DNA from: Streptomyces fructofermentans | GTDB lineage: Bacteria > Actinomycetota > Actinomycetes > Streptomycetales > Streptomycetaceae | Length of the DNA: 64,000 nt | Reading direction: 5' to 3' | Assembly: GCF_014651055.1 (NCBI RefSeq) | Contig: NZ_BMWD01000003.1 | Location: 161,553-225,552, forward strand | Part shown: positions 48,906-56,661 of the stretch, one piece after another | How positions within the stretch are numbered: position 1 is the first letter of the stretch | How the letters are laid out: every line of letters begins with the position of its first letter | Made by a program: the position numbers and the translations under genes | The notes under the pieces: generated by a model | Database searches by the model: none | What the model was told of the DNA's origin: nothing | The model's input: the letters and a program-made list of their open reading frames with translations, nothing else

Positions 48906-50792
48906 CTACACCGGTTCCGGCGCCTCCTCGTGCTCGACCACGGCGAGCAGCGTCCCCACGTCGACCTGCCGGCCGGGGACCGCGTGCAGGGCCGTGAGGG
49001 TGCCGGTGGCGGGAGCGGAGATCCGGTGCTCCATCTTCATCGCCTCCAGCCAGATCAGCGGGTCCCCCGCCCGTACGGAGACCCCGGCGGCCAGTCCGTC
49101 GGCGACACGGACGACGGTTCCGGGCATCGGCGCGAGCAGGGAGCCGGGCGCGTGGTCGGCCTCCGGCTCGGGGAAGCGCGGCAGGGCGGTGAGCGCGGTG
49201 GCGTTCACATGGACCCGGTCGCCGTAGCGGTGGACCTCGAACGTCCGCCGCAGGCCGTCGACTTCGAGGACGACCTGTCCGGCCGCCGCGCGCACCACGC
49301 GGACGCCCTCGGCGGCGAGACCGTCCCGGGTGTGCCGGTAGTGGACCTCGTGCTCCGTGCCGTCGGCGTCCGTCCGGTAGCGCTTGGACTGCGGCCCGGA
49401 GGGCACGTTGCGCCAGCCGCCGAAGCGGGAGCGGCCCTGCGCGTCCGCGAGCGCCGCGGCCAGCGGGGCGTACGGGTCCGGCGCCGGTGCCGTGAGCCCG
49501 GACAGGTGCCGGCCGTAGAAGCCGGTGTCCATCCGCGCCGAGGTGAACTCCTCGTGGCGCAGGGAGCGTACGAGGAGGTCCCGGTTGGTGACGGGCCCGT
49601 GCACCTCGGCCCGTTCCAGCGCCCCGGCGAGTTTCCGCAGGGCCTCCGCCCGGGTGGGCGCGTGGGCGACGGCCTTCGCCAGCATGGCGTCGTAGTGGAC
49701 GCCGATCTCGTCGCCGTCCGCGTACCCGGTGTCCAGCCGGACGCCGGGCACGGACAGCCGGTGCAGGACTCCGGTCTGCGGGGCCCAGTCGCGGGCCGGG
49801 TCCTCGGCGTACAGGCGCGCCTCGACCGCGTGCCCGGTAGGCCGCGGCGGCCCGCCCTCCAGGGCGGCCCCCTCGGCCACGCGCAGTTGCAGGGCGACCA
49901 GGTCGATCCCGAACACCGCCTCCGTCACCGGGTGTTCGACCTGGAGGCGGGTGTTCATCTCCAGGAAGTGGAGCCGGTCCCCGCGGACCAGGAACTCGAC
50001 GGTGCCGGCGCCCGTGTAGGAGATCGCCCGGGCGGCGGCCGTCGCCGCGTCGAACAGCCGCTGCTCGACACCGGGCGCGAGGCCGGGCGCGGGGGCCTCC
50101 TCGACGACCTTCTGGTGGCGGCGCTGGAGCGAGCAGTCGCGGGTCCCGCACGCCCAGACCGTGCCGTGCGTGTCGGCGAGGACCTGCACCTCGACGTGGC
50201 GGCCGCGCTCGACGTACGGCTCGACGAACACGGACCCGTCCCCGAAGGCGCTCAGCGCCTCGACCGAGGCGGCCCGCAACTCATCCCGCAGGGCGGCCCG
50301 TTCGCGGACGACCCGCATCCCGCGCCCGCCGCCGCCCGCGGACGCCTTCACCAGTACGGGCAGGTCGTCCTCGGTCACCGCGTCGGGGTCGAGCGGGGCC
50401 AGCAGCGGGACGCCGGCGGCGGCCATCAGCTCCTTGGCGCGGGTCTTGGAGGCCATGGCGTCGATCGCCTCCGGGGAGGGGCCGACCCAGACCAGGCCCG
50501 CGTCGAGCACGGCTCGGGCGAAGTCGGCGTTCTCCGAGAGGAAGCCGTACCCGGGGTGCACGGCGTCCGCGCCCGCCGCGAGCGCGGCCTTCACGATCAG
50601 GTCGCCGCGCAGGTACGTCTCGGCGGGCGACGCGCCCGGGAGGCGTACCGCCGTGTCGGCGGTGCGCGTGTGCAGGGCGTCCCGGTCGGCGTCCGAGTGC
50701 ACGGCGACGGTACGGATGCCCAGTTCACGGCAGGTCCGGAAGACCCGGCAGGCGATCTCACCGCGGTTGGCGACGAGCAGGGACGTAATCAC
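48906..50792 (-). CDS. acyl-CoA carboxylase alpha subunit (biotin carboxylase + BCCP)
   Basis: 628 aa. A biotin carboxylase domain (about 1-445; SLLVANRGEIACRVFRTC, ASAGGGGRGMRVV, EMNTRLQVEHPVTE) and a middle domain precede a biotinyl domain with EAMKMEH (biotinylated lysine). It carboxylates its biotin with bicarbonate and ATP for the beta subunit encoded just upstream. GTG 50792 follows the beta-subunit stop by 11 bases and has GAGG. The layout is that of methylcrotonyl- or geranyl-CoA carboxylase alpha subunits. Confidence 0.92.
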   Translation of the reverse strand: MITSLLVANRGEIACRVFRTCRELGIRTVAVHSDADRDALHTRTADTAVRLPGASPAETYLRGDLIVKAALAAGADAVHPGYGFLSENADFARAVLDAGLVWVGPSPEAIDAMASKTRAKELMAAAGVPLLAPLDPDAVTEDDLPVLVKASAGGGGRGMRVVRERAALRDELRAASVEALSAFGDGSVFVEPYVERGRHVEVQVLADTHGTVWACGTRDCSLQRRHQKVVEEAPAPGLAPGVEQRLFDAATAAARAISYTGAGTVEFLVRGDRLHFLEMNTRLQVEHPVTEAVFGIDLVALQLRVAEGAALEGGPPRPTGHAVEARLYAEDPARDWAPQTGVLHRLSVPGVRLDTGYADGDEIGVHYDAMLAKAVAHAPTRAEALRKLAGALERAEVHGPVTNRDLLVRSLRHEEFTSARMDTGFYGRHLSGLTAPAPDPYAPLAAALADAQGRSRFGGWRNVPSGPQSKRYRTDADGTEHEVHYRHTRDGLAAEGVRVVRAAAGQVVLEVDGLRRTFEVHRYGDRVHVNATALTALPRFPEPEADHAPGSLLAPMPGTVVRVADGLAAGVSVRAGDPLIWLEAMKMEHRISAPATGTLTALHAVPGRQVDVGTLLAVVEHEEAPEPV

Positions 50793-50803
50793 GTGGGGGA
50801 ACC

Positions 50804-52402
50804 TCACATCCGGAAGACGCCGAAGCCGCCGCGGGCGCCCTCGTAGGGGGCGGTGTGGATCGCGGACAGGCAGAGGCCGAGGACGGTGCGGGTGTCGCGC
50901 GGGTCGATGACCCCGTCGTCGTACAGCCGCCCGGACAGGAACATGGGCAGGGACTCCGACTCGATCTGCTGCTCCACCATCGCGCGCAGGGCGGCGTCGG
51001 CGTCGTCGTCGTACGGCTGCCCCTTCGCGGTCGCGGACTGCCGGGCGACGATCGACAGGACTCCCGCGAGCTGCTGGGGGCCCATGACGGCCGACTTGGC
51101 GCTCGGCCAGGCGAACAGGAACCGCGGGTCGTAGGCGCGCCCGCACATCCCGTAGTGGCCGGCTCCGTAGGACGCGCCCATCAGCACGGACAGGTGCGGG
51201 ACCCGCGAGTTGCTCACTGCGTTGATCATCATCGCGCCGTGCTTGATGATGCCGCCCTGCTCGTACTCCTTGCCGACCATGTACCCGGTGGTGTTGTGCA
51301 GGAAGACCAGGGGGATGTCGCGCTGGTTGGCGAGCTGGATGAACTGCGCGGCCTTCTGGGACTCCTCGCTGAAGAGCACGCCCCGCGCGTTGGCGAGGAT
51401 GCCCACGGGATAGCCGTGCAGGGTGGCCCAGCCGGTGGTGAGGCTCGTCCCGTACAGGGGCTTGAACTCGTCGAAGTCGGAGGCGTCGACGATCCGGGCG
51501 ACGACCTCGCGGGGGTCGAAGGGGGTGCGCAGGTCCCCCGGGACGATGCCGAGGAGTTCGTCCGCGTCGTACTTGGGCGGGGCGGCCGGGCCGGGATCGC
51601 CGTACGCCTTGCGGTGGTTGAGACGGGCGACCACGCGCCTGGCCTGCCGCAGGGCGTCCCGTTCGTCCCCTGCGAAGTGGTCGGCGAGGCCCGACACGCG
51701 GGCGTGCATCTCGGCGCCGCCCAGGGACTCGTCGTCGCTCTCCTCGCCGGTGGCCATCTTCACCAGCGGCGGCCCGCCGAGGAAGACCTTCGCCCGCTCC
51801 TTGACCATGATCACGTGGTCGGACATGCCGGGGACGTACGCGCCGCCCGCCGTGGAGTTCCCGAAGACGACCGCCACGGTGGGGATGCCGGCCGCGGACA
51901 GCCGGGTGAGGTCGCGGAAGATCGCTCCCCCCGGGATGAAGATCTCCTTCTGGGAGGGCAGATCGGCGCCGCCCGACTCGACGAGGCTGATGCAGGGCAG
52001 CCGGTTGGCGTACGCGATCTCGTTCGCCCGCAGGGCCTTCCTCAGGCTCCAGGGGTTGCTGGCGCCGCCGCGCACGGTCGGGTCGTTCGCCGTGACGAGG
52101 CACTCCACGCCCTCGACGACGCCGATCCCGGTGACGAGCGAGGCACCGACCGCGAAGTCGCTGCCCCAGGCGGCGAGCGGCGACAGTTCGAGGAACGGGG
52201 TGTCGGGGTCGAGGAGCAGCTCGATCCGTTCCCGGGCGGTCAGTTTGCCGCGGGCCCGGTGCCGGGCGACGTACTTCTCGCCGCCGCCCGCGAGAGCCTT
52301 CGCGTGCTCGGTGTCGAGGCCGGCCAGCTTGGCGAGCATCGCCTCGCGGTGCTCGGCGTACTCGGGCGCGGCGGTGTCCAGCGCGGACGCCAGGACCGTC
52401 AC
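50804..52402 (-). CDS. acyl-CoA carboxylase beta subunit (carboxyltransferase)
   Basis: 532-aa carboxyltransferase of the MCC/GCC/PCC beta family. Motifs are KLTARERIELLLDPDTPFLE, CLVTANDPTVRGGA and, in the second half, FLHNTTGYMVGKEYEQGG and FLFAWPSAKSAVMGP. The GYMVGKEYEQGGIIKHGAK-like stretch is typical of methylcrotonyl/geranyl-type enzymes. The GTG start at 52402 with GGAGG overlaps the stop of the AtuA-like gene. It transfers CO2 to the gamma carbon of a beta-methyl enoyl-CoA; the exact chain length is not decided by sequence. Confidence 0.9.
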   Translation of the reverse strand: MTVLASALDTAAPEYAEHREAMLAKLAGLDTEHAKALAGGGEKYVARHRARGKLTARERIELLLDPDTPFLELSPLAAWGSDFAVGASLVTGIGVVEGVECLVTANDPTVRGGASNPWSLRKALRANEIAYANRLPCISLVESGGADLPSQKEIFIPGGAIFRDLTRLSAAGIPTVAVVFGNSTAGGAYVPGMSDHVIMVKERAKVFLGGPPLVKMATGEESDDESLGGAEMHARVSGLADHFAGDERDALRQARRVVARLNHRKAYGDPGPAAPPKYDADELLGIVPGDLRTPFDPREVVARIVDASDFDEFKPLYGTSLTTGWATLHGYPVGILANARGVLFSEESQKAAQFIQLANQRDIPLVFLHNTTGYMVGKEYEQGGIIKHGAMMINAVSNSRVPHLSVLMGASYGAGHYGMCGRAYDPRFLFAWPSAKSAVMGPQQLAGVLSIVARQSATAKGQPYDDDADAALRAMVEQQIESESLPMFLSGRLYDDGVIDPRDTRTVLGLCLSAIHTAPYEGARGGFGVFRM

Positions 52403-54147
52403 AGCAGTACCTCCGGGATGTCGAGGTGGCGGGAGCGCAGCCATTCGCCGAGGGCCTTGGCCTGCGGGTCGAAGCGGTGCTGCGCGGCGACGCCCTCGCC
52501 GAGGACGCCCTCGACGACGAAGTTGAGGGCGCGCAGGCCGGGCAGTACGTGGCGGACGACGGGCAGTGCGGCGCTCTCGGGGATCAGGGCCCTGAACCGC
52601 TCGGTGGTCAGTTCGTGGGCGAGCCAGCGCCAGGCCTCGTCGCCGCGCACCCACACCCCGACGTTGGCGTTCCCGCCCTTGTCGCCGCTGCGGGCGCCGG
52701 CGACCAGGCCGAGTGGCGCCCGCCGGGTCGGCCCCGGCGGCAGCGGCTCGGGCAGCGGCGGCTCGTCCACCGGCTCCAGTACGCGGGTGGCGGCCCCCGG
52801 TGCCACCGCGAGCCGGCTGCCGTCGGGCAGTACCGCCTCGTGGCCGACCTCGTCCCGGGGCACGTACACGTCCTCGAAGACCCCGTAGGGCGCTCCCTTC
52901 CCCGGGGGCGCCAGCACATGGAATCCGGGGTAGCTGGCGAGGGCGAGTTCGACGGCGGCCGCCCCGAGGGCGCGGCCCACGGTGTCCTGGTCGGGGTCCC
53001 GCACGACGAGCCGCAGCAGGGCGCTGGCGGTCTCCTCGGTGGCGGCGTCGGGGTGGTCGGTGCGGGCGAGGTCCCAGCGGACCTCGGCGGGCGGGGCCTT
53101 GGCGGCCGTGAGCGCCGTGTCCATCTGGGACCGCACGTACGCGGCCTTCCGCTCGATGTCGAGGCCGGTCAGGACGAAGACGACCTCGTTGCGGAAGCCG
53201 CCGAGCCGGTTGAGGCCGACCTTGAGAGTGGGCGGCGGGGCCTCTCCGCGGACCCCGTCGATCCGCACCCGGTCGGGGCCCTGGCGGGTGAGCCGGACGG
53301 TGTCGAGGCGCGCGGTGACGTCCGGGCCCGCGTACCGGGCTCCGGCGGTCTCGTACAGCAGTTGGGCGGTGACCGTGCCGGTGTCGACGAGGCCGCCGGT
53401 GCCGTCGTGCTTGGTGATGACGCTGCTGCCGTCCTCGTGCAGTTCGGCGACGGGGAAGCCGGGGTGGCGCAGCAGCGCCGGGTCGTGCTCGGCGAAGAAG
53501 GCGTAGTTGCCGCCGGTCGCCTGGGCGCCGCACTCCAGGACGTGGCCCGCGACGACGGCACCCGCGAGACGGTCGTACGCGTCCGGCGCCCAGCCGAAGT
53601 GCGCGGCGGCGGGTCCGGTGACCAGTGCGGCGTCGGTGACCCGGCCGGTGACCACGATGTCCGCGCCCGCGCGCAGGCAGGCCGCGATGCCGCCGCCGCC
53701 GAGGTAGGCGTTCGCGGTGAGGCTCCCGGGGTGCCGCTGCCGCAGGTCGTCGCCCTCGACGTGGGCGACGCGTACGGGGACCCCCAGGCGGTCGGCCAGG
53801 TCGCGGACGGCGGCGGCGAGCCCGGCCGGATTGAGGCCGCCGGCGTTGGTGACGACCTTCACGCCCTTGTCGTGGGCGAGGCCGAGGCACTCCTCCAGCT
53901 GGCGCAGGAAGGTCCTGGCGTAACCGTGCTCCGGGTTCCTCAGCCGGTCCCTGCCGAGGATCAGCATGGTCAGCTCGGCGAGGTAGTCGCCGGTCAGGAC
54001 GTCCAGGGGGCCGCCGGTGAGCATCTCGCGCAGGGCGTCGAAGCGGTCGCCGTAGAAGCCCGAGGCGTTGCCGATCCGCAGCGGGGCCCCGGGCCCGCCG
54101 GGGCCGGTGGGCGAAGTGGCCGCGGGGTCCGTCGCGGGGCCGGTCAC
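52399..54147 (-). CDS. AtuA-like acyclic terpene utilisation family protein (DUF1446)
   Basis: 582 aa, the DUF1446/AtuA family found next to geranyl-CoA carboxylase genes in Pseudomonas and widely in actinobacteria. It starts LRIGNASGFYGDRFDALREM near residue 23; VVTNAGGLNPAGLAA and ADIVVTGRVTDAAL follow, and the C-terminal about 110 residues form the second domain (VAGARSGDKGGNANVG). GTG 54147 has AAGGGGG and overlaps the preceding stop (GTGA). The biochemical role is unknown even where the pathway is studied. Its presence is the best hint to a terpenoid-like substrate. Confidence 0.85.
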   Translation of the reverse strand: MTGPATDPAATSPTGPGGPGAPLRIGNASGFYGDRFDALREMLTGGPLDVLTGDYLAELTMLILGRDRLRNPEHGYARTFLRQLEECLGLAHDKGVKVVTNAGGLNPAGLAAAVRDLADRLGVPVRVAHVEGDDLRQRHPGSLTANAYLGGGGIAACLRAGADIVVTGRVTDAALVTGPAAAHFGWAPDAYDRLAGAVVAGHVLECGAQATGGNYAFFAEHDPALLRHPGFPVAELHEDGSSVITKHDGTGGLVDTGTVTAQLLYETAGARYAGPDVTARLDTVRLTRQGPDRVRIDGVRGEAPPPTLKVGLNRLGGFRNEVVFVLTGLDIERKAAYVRSQMDTALTAAKAPPAEVRWDLARTDHPDAATEETASALLRLVVRDPDQDTVGRALGAAAVELALASYPGFHVLAPPGKGAPYGVFEDVYVPRDEVGHEAVLPDGSRLAVAPGAATRVLEPVDEPPLPEPLPPGPTRRAPLGLVAGARSGDKGGNANVGVWVRGDEAWRWLAHELTTERFRALIPESAALPVVRHVLPGLRALNFVVEGVLGEGVAAQHRFDPQAKALGEWLRSRHLDIPEVLL

Positions 54148-54938
54148 CGCGCGTCCCCCTTCGGGGCGCGGCCCGCGCCGGGCGGGCCGGCGAAGGCCTG
54201 GGCGATGTCGAGCCAGCGGTCCGCGTCGGGCCCCTCGGCCCGTACGGCGAGGTCGGCGCGGTGCACGCGCCGGGTGACCAGGAGGCAGAAGTCGAGGGCG
54301 GGGCCGGTGACCCGCTGGGCGGCGTCCTCGGGCCCGTACGTCCACAGTCCGCCCGAGGGTCCGGCGAGTTCGACGCGGAACTCCTCCTCCGGCGCGCCCA
54401 GGCCCCGTACCGCGAAGGCGAAGTTCCGTGCCCGCACGCCGATGCGCGCGACGTGCCGCAGCCGGTCCGTGGGCGTCCGCGTCACTCCCAGGGTGTCGGC
54501 GACGTCCTGGCCGTGCGCCCAGGTCTCCATGAGCCGGCCCGTCGCCACGGAGGCGGCCGACATGGGCGGCCCGTACCAGGGGAACCGTGTTCCGGCGGGC
54601 GCCGCGCGCAGCGCCTCCTCCAGCGCCTCGCGCCCCTGCCGCCACTCGGCGAGCAGCCGGTCGGGCGGCAGCGCTGCCCCCTCCTCGGCGCCCTGGTCCA
54701 CGAAGCCGTCGGGCGAGGCGAGCGCCTTCTCGACCTCCTTGGCGAAGGCGTCGGCGTCGGTGACCGCGAGCAGGGCGGACCGGTCGGTCCAGGCGAGATG
54801 CGCGATCTGGTGGGCGACGCTCCAGCCCGGAGCCGGGGTGGCGAGCGCCCAGCGCTCCTCCTCCAACCCGCTCACCAGCAGGTCGAGTTCCGCACTCTCC
54901 TGGTGCAGATCATCGATCACGAACGACGGCTCGGACAC
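54144..54938 (-). CDS. TIGR03084 family metal-binding protein (MDMPI-like)
   Basis: 264-aa DinB/mycothiol-dependent isomerase-like protein. Metal-ligand segments are VAHQIAHLAWTD and METWAHGQDVADTLG; a C-terminal SCP2-like half completes it. GTG 54938 with GGGGAG is chosen: it gives the family N-terminus (VSEPSFVIDDL), whereas an ATG 23 codons earlier would sit inside the palindromic operator. First gene of the operon. Members accompany AtuA-like and carboxylase genes in many actinobacteria; the reaction is not established. Confidence 0.82.
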   Translation of the reverse strand: MSEPSFVIDDLHQESAELDLLVSGLEEERWALATPAPGWSVAHQIAHLAWTDRSALLAVTDADAFAKEVEKALASPDGFVDQGAEEGAALPPDRLLAEWRQGREALEEALRAAPAGTRFPWYGPPMSAASVATGRLMETWAHGQDVADTLGVTRTPTDRLRHVARIGVRARNFAFAVRGLGAPEEEFRVELAGPSGGLWTYGPEDAAQRVTGPALDFCLLVTRRVHRADLAVRAEGPDADRWLDIAQAFAGPPGAGRAPKGDAR

Positions 54939-54999
54939 GATGCGCTCCCCTGTGGGCACGACGATGTGCCCCGGAGCATGACAGCGCCCGAAGAAACAA

Positions 55000-55013
55000 G
55001 CAAGCATGCTTGC
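55000..55013. promoter_or_regulatory. 14-bp perfect palindrome, operator of the Atu/Liu-like operon
   Basis: GCAAGCATGCTTGC, 61 bases upstream of the GTG of the first operon gene. The surrounding A-rich sequence is the only low-GC patch here, as for a promoter. Most likely the target of the operon's own TetR protein. Confidence 0.65.
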
Positions 55014-55028
55014 ATTGAATTTTCCCCG

Positions 55029-55295
55029 GGCGGTCCTGGAGGGGATCGGGCGTCCCTACCCGGCGGTCCTGGAGGGGAGCGGCCGTCCCTACCCGGCGGT
55101 CCGGGAGGAGATCGGGCGCCCCTACCCGGCGGTCCGGGAGGGGAAGGGCCGTCCCTTCCCCGGCGGTCCGGGAGGGGAGGCACCGTCCCTTCCCCGGCGG
55201 TCCGGGAGGGGAGGCACCGTCCCTTCCCCGGCGGTCCGGGAGGGGAGGCACCGTCCCTTCCCCGGCGGTCCGGGAGGGGAGCGGCCGTCCGGACG
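55029..55295. repeat. array of eight 33/34-bp palindromic repeats
   Basis: Units start with GGCGGTCC at 55029, 55062, 55095, 55128, 55162, 55196, 55230 and 55264 (spacing 33, 33, 33, 34, 34, 34, 34). Within a unit, GGGAGGGGA-like and TCCCTTCCC-like arms can pair, so each unit may form a stem-loop. The four right-hand copies are nearly identical. The array lies between the EamA stop and the operator of the next leftward operon and is not coding in any plausible frame. Confidence 0.9.
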
Positions 55296-55314
55296 TCCGC
55301 ACGGGGCCGGCGGG

Positions 55315-56367
55315 TCAGCCGACGCCCTTCGCCCTCCCCCGGCCCACCTGGGTCCGCACCGCGCCCACGCTCGCCCCGATGACGAGCGCTGTCGCGAGGG
55401 CCTCCGTCACGCTCAGCGTCTGGCTCAGCACCAGGAATCCGGCGAGCGAGGCGATGGCGGGCTCCAGGCTCATCATCACGGCGAAGGTGGACGCGGGCAT
55501 GCGGCGCAGGGCGAGGAGTTCGAGCGTGTACGGCAGCACGGAGGACAGGACGGCCACGGCCGCGCCCAGGGCGAGCGTGGTCGGTTCCAGGAGCTTGCCG
55601 CCGGACTCGACGACACCCAGCGGCAGGAACAGCACGGCGGCGACCACCATGGCCAGGGCCAGCCCGTCGGCCTGCGGGAAACGGCGGCCCGTCCGGGCGC
55701 TGAAGACGATGTACGCGGCCCACATGGCGCCCGCGCCCAGGGCGAAGGCCACACCGGCGGGGTCGAGGCTGCCGAAGCCGCCGCCGCCGAGGAGGAAGAC
55801 ACCGCAGAGGGCGAGCCCCGCCCAGACGAGGTTGACGGCACGGCGGGAGGCCAGCACCGACAGGACCAGCGGGCCGAGCACCTCCAGGGTGACGGCGGGG
55901 CCGAGCGGGATACGGGCGACGGACTGGTAGAAGAGGCCGTTCATCGCGGCCATCGTGACGCCGAAGACGACGACGGTGCCCCAGTCGACCCGGGAGTGGC
56001 CGCGCAGCCGGGGCCGGCAGATCACCATCAGCACGATCGCGGCGACCGCGAGCCGCAGCGTCACGACTCCGAGCGCCCCGGCACGCGGCATCAGGCTCAC
56101 GGCCAGGGCTCCGCCGAACTGGACGGAGACCCCGCCGGCGAGCACGAGGCCCACGGGACCGAGGGCGCGCAATCCCCCGGGGGCGTCCGCGGGGGCCGGT
56201 TCCGCCCCGGGTCCTGCCTCGGGTCCCGGCAGCGCTGCCGGTCCGGCGACGACGCCGGCGGGGTCGGCGACCGACGGGGACCGGTCGGTGCTGGGGATGT
56301 TCACGGGTCCGTCCAGGAAGTTCGGGTCGCGGGCCACCGCCCGCCGTTCGTTCGTACCGTCCATCAT
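55315..56367 (-). CDS. EamA/DMT family transporter (RhtA-like exporter)
   Basis: 350-aa drug/metabolite exporter with two EamA repeats and about ten membrane segments (LGVVTLRLAVAAIVLMVIC, GLALCGVFLLGGGGFG, LEPAIASLAGFLVLSQTLSV with the typical PxxA motif). A 70-residue Pro/Ala-rich cytoplasmic N-terminus precedes the first helix. RhtA-type members export threonine/homoserine or related metabolites. An ATG pair stands at 56367; the operator at 56377 is directly upstream, so expression is probably regulated by its own inducer. Confidence 0.82.
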   Translation of the reverse strand: MMDGTNERRAVARDPNFLDGPVNIPSTDRSPSVADPAGVVAGPAALPGPEAGPGAEPAPADAPGGLRALGPVGLVLAGGVSVQFGGALAVSLMPRAGALGVVTLRLAVAAIVLMVICRPRLRGHSRVDWGTVVVFGVTMAAMNGLFYQSVARIPLGPAVTLEVLGPLVLSVLASRRAVNLVWAGLALCGVFLLGGGGFGSLDPAGVAFALGAGAMWAAYIVFSARTGRRFPQADGLALAMVVAAVLFLPLGVVESGGKLLEPTTLALGAAVAVLSSVLPYTLELLALRRMPASTFAVMMSLEPAIASLAGFLVLSQTLSVTEALATALVIGASVGAVRTQVGRGRAKGVG

Positions 56368-56661
56368 GATGCACTTGCCAGTCCAGAGTAATGGACTGGC
56401 GTCAGGGCTGTGAACCCATTTTGCAGCTTACTTCGAGCCCGGAGGGCGGGCAGTCCGGGCGGCGCGGCGCTCACCCGTGGCCGCCGCCCGCCGGGTCCCG
56501 GAGGGCGCGGTAGGCCGCCCCGGACACCGGCTCCGCCCTCCCTCGGCGCCGGCCGCGCGAGACGGTCACCCCGGGCCGCGGGCTCCCTGTGCCCCAGGGC
56601 GCCGGCCGCGGGCGGCGGCGATCAGCCCGTGTCCCGGGGCACCTCCCGGGCTCCCGGGCGG
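56368..56661. other. 294-bp intergenic region
   Basis: Starts with the EamA operator/promoter; the rest is GC-rich and without a supportable gene. The oxidoreductase transcript ends in it. Confidence 0.5.
56377..56400. promoter_or_regulatory. operator GCCAGTCCA-N6-TGGACTGGC
   Basis: Perfect 9-bp inverted repeat with a 6-bp spacer, 9 bases upstream of the EamA ATG, so it overlaps the transcription start region. The TGGACTGG half-site resembles those of GntR/MocR or Lrp-type regulators that control EamA genes; no such regulator is adjacent. Confidence 0.6.

Noticed and set aside
55029..55295. CRISPR array
   Set aside because: The units are contiguous with no unique spacers and no cas genes; this is a tandem repeat. 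The same holds for 48645-48770.
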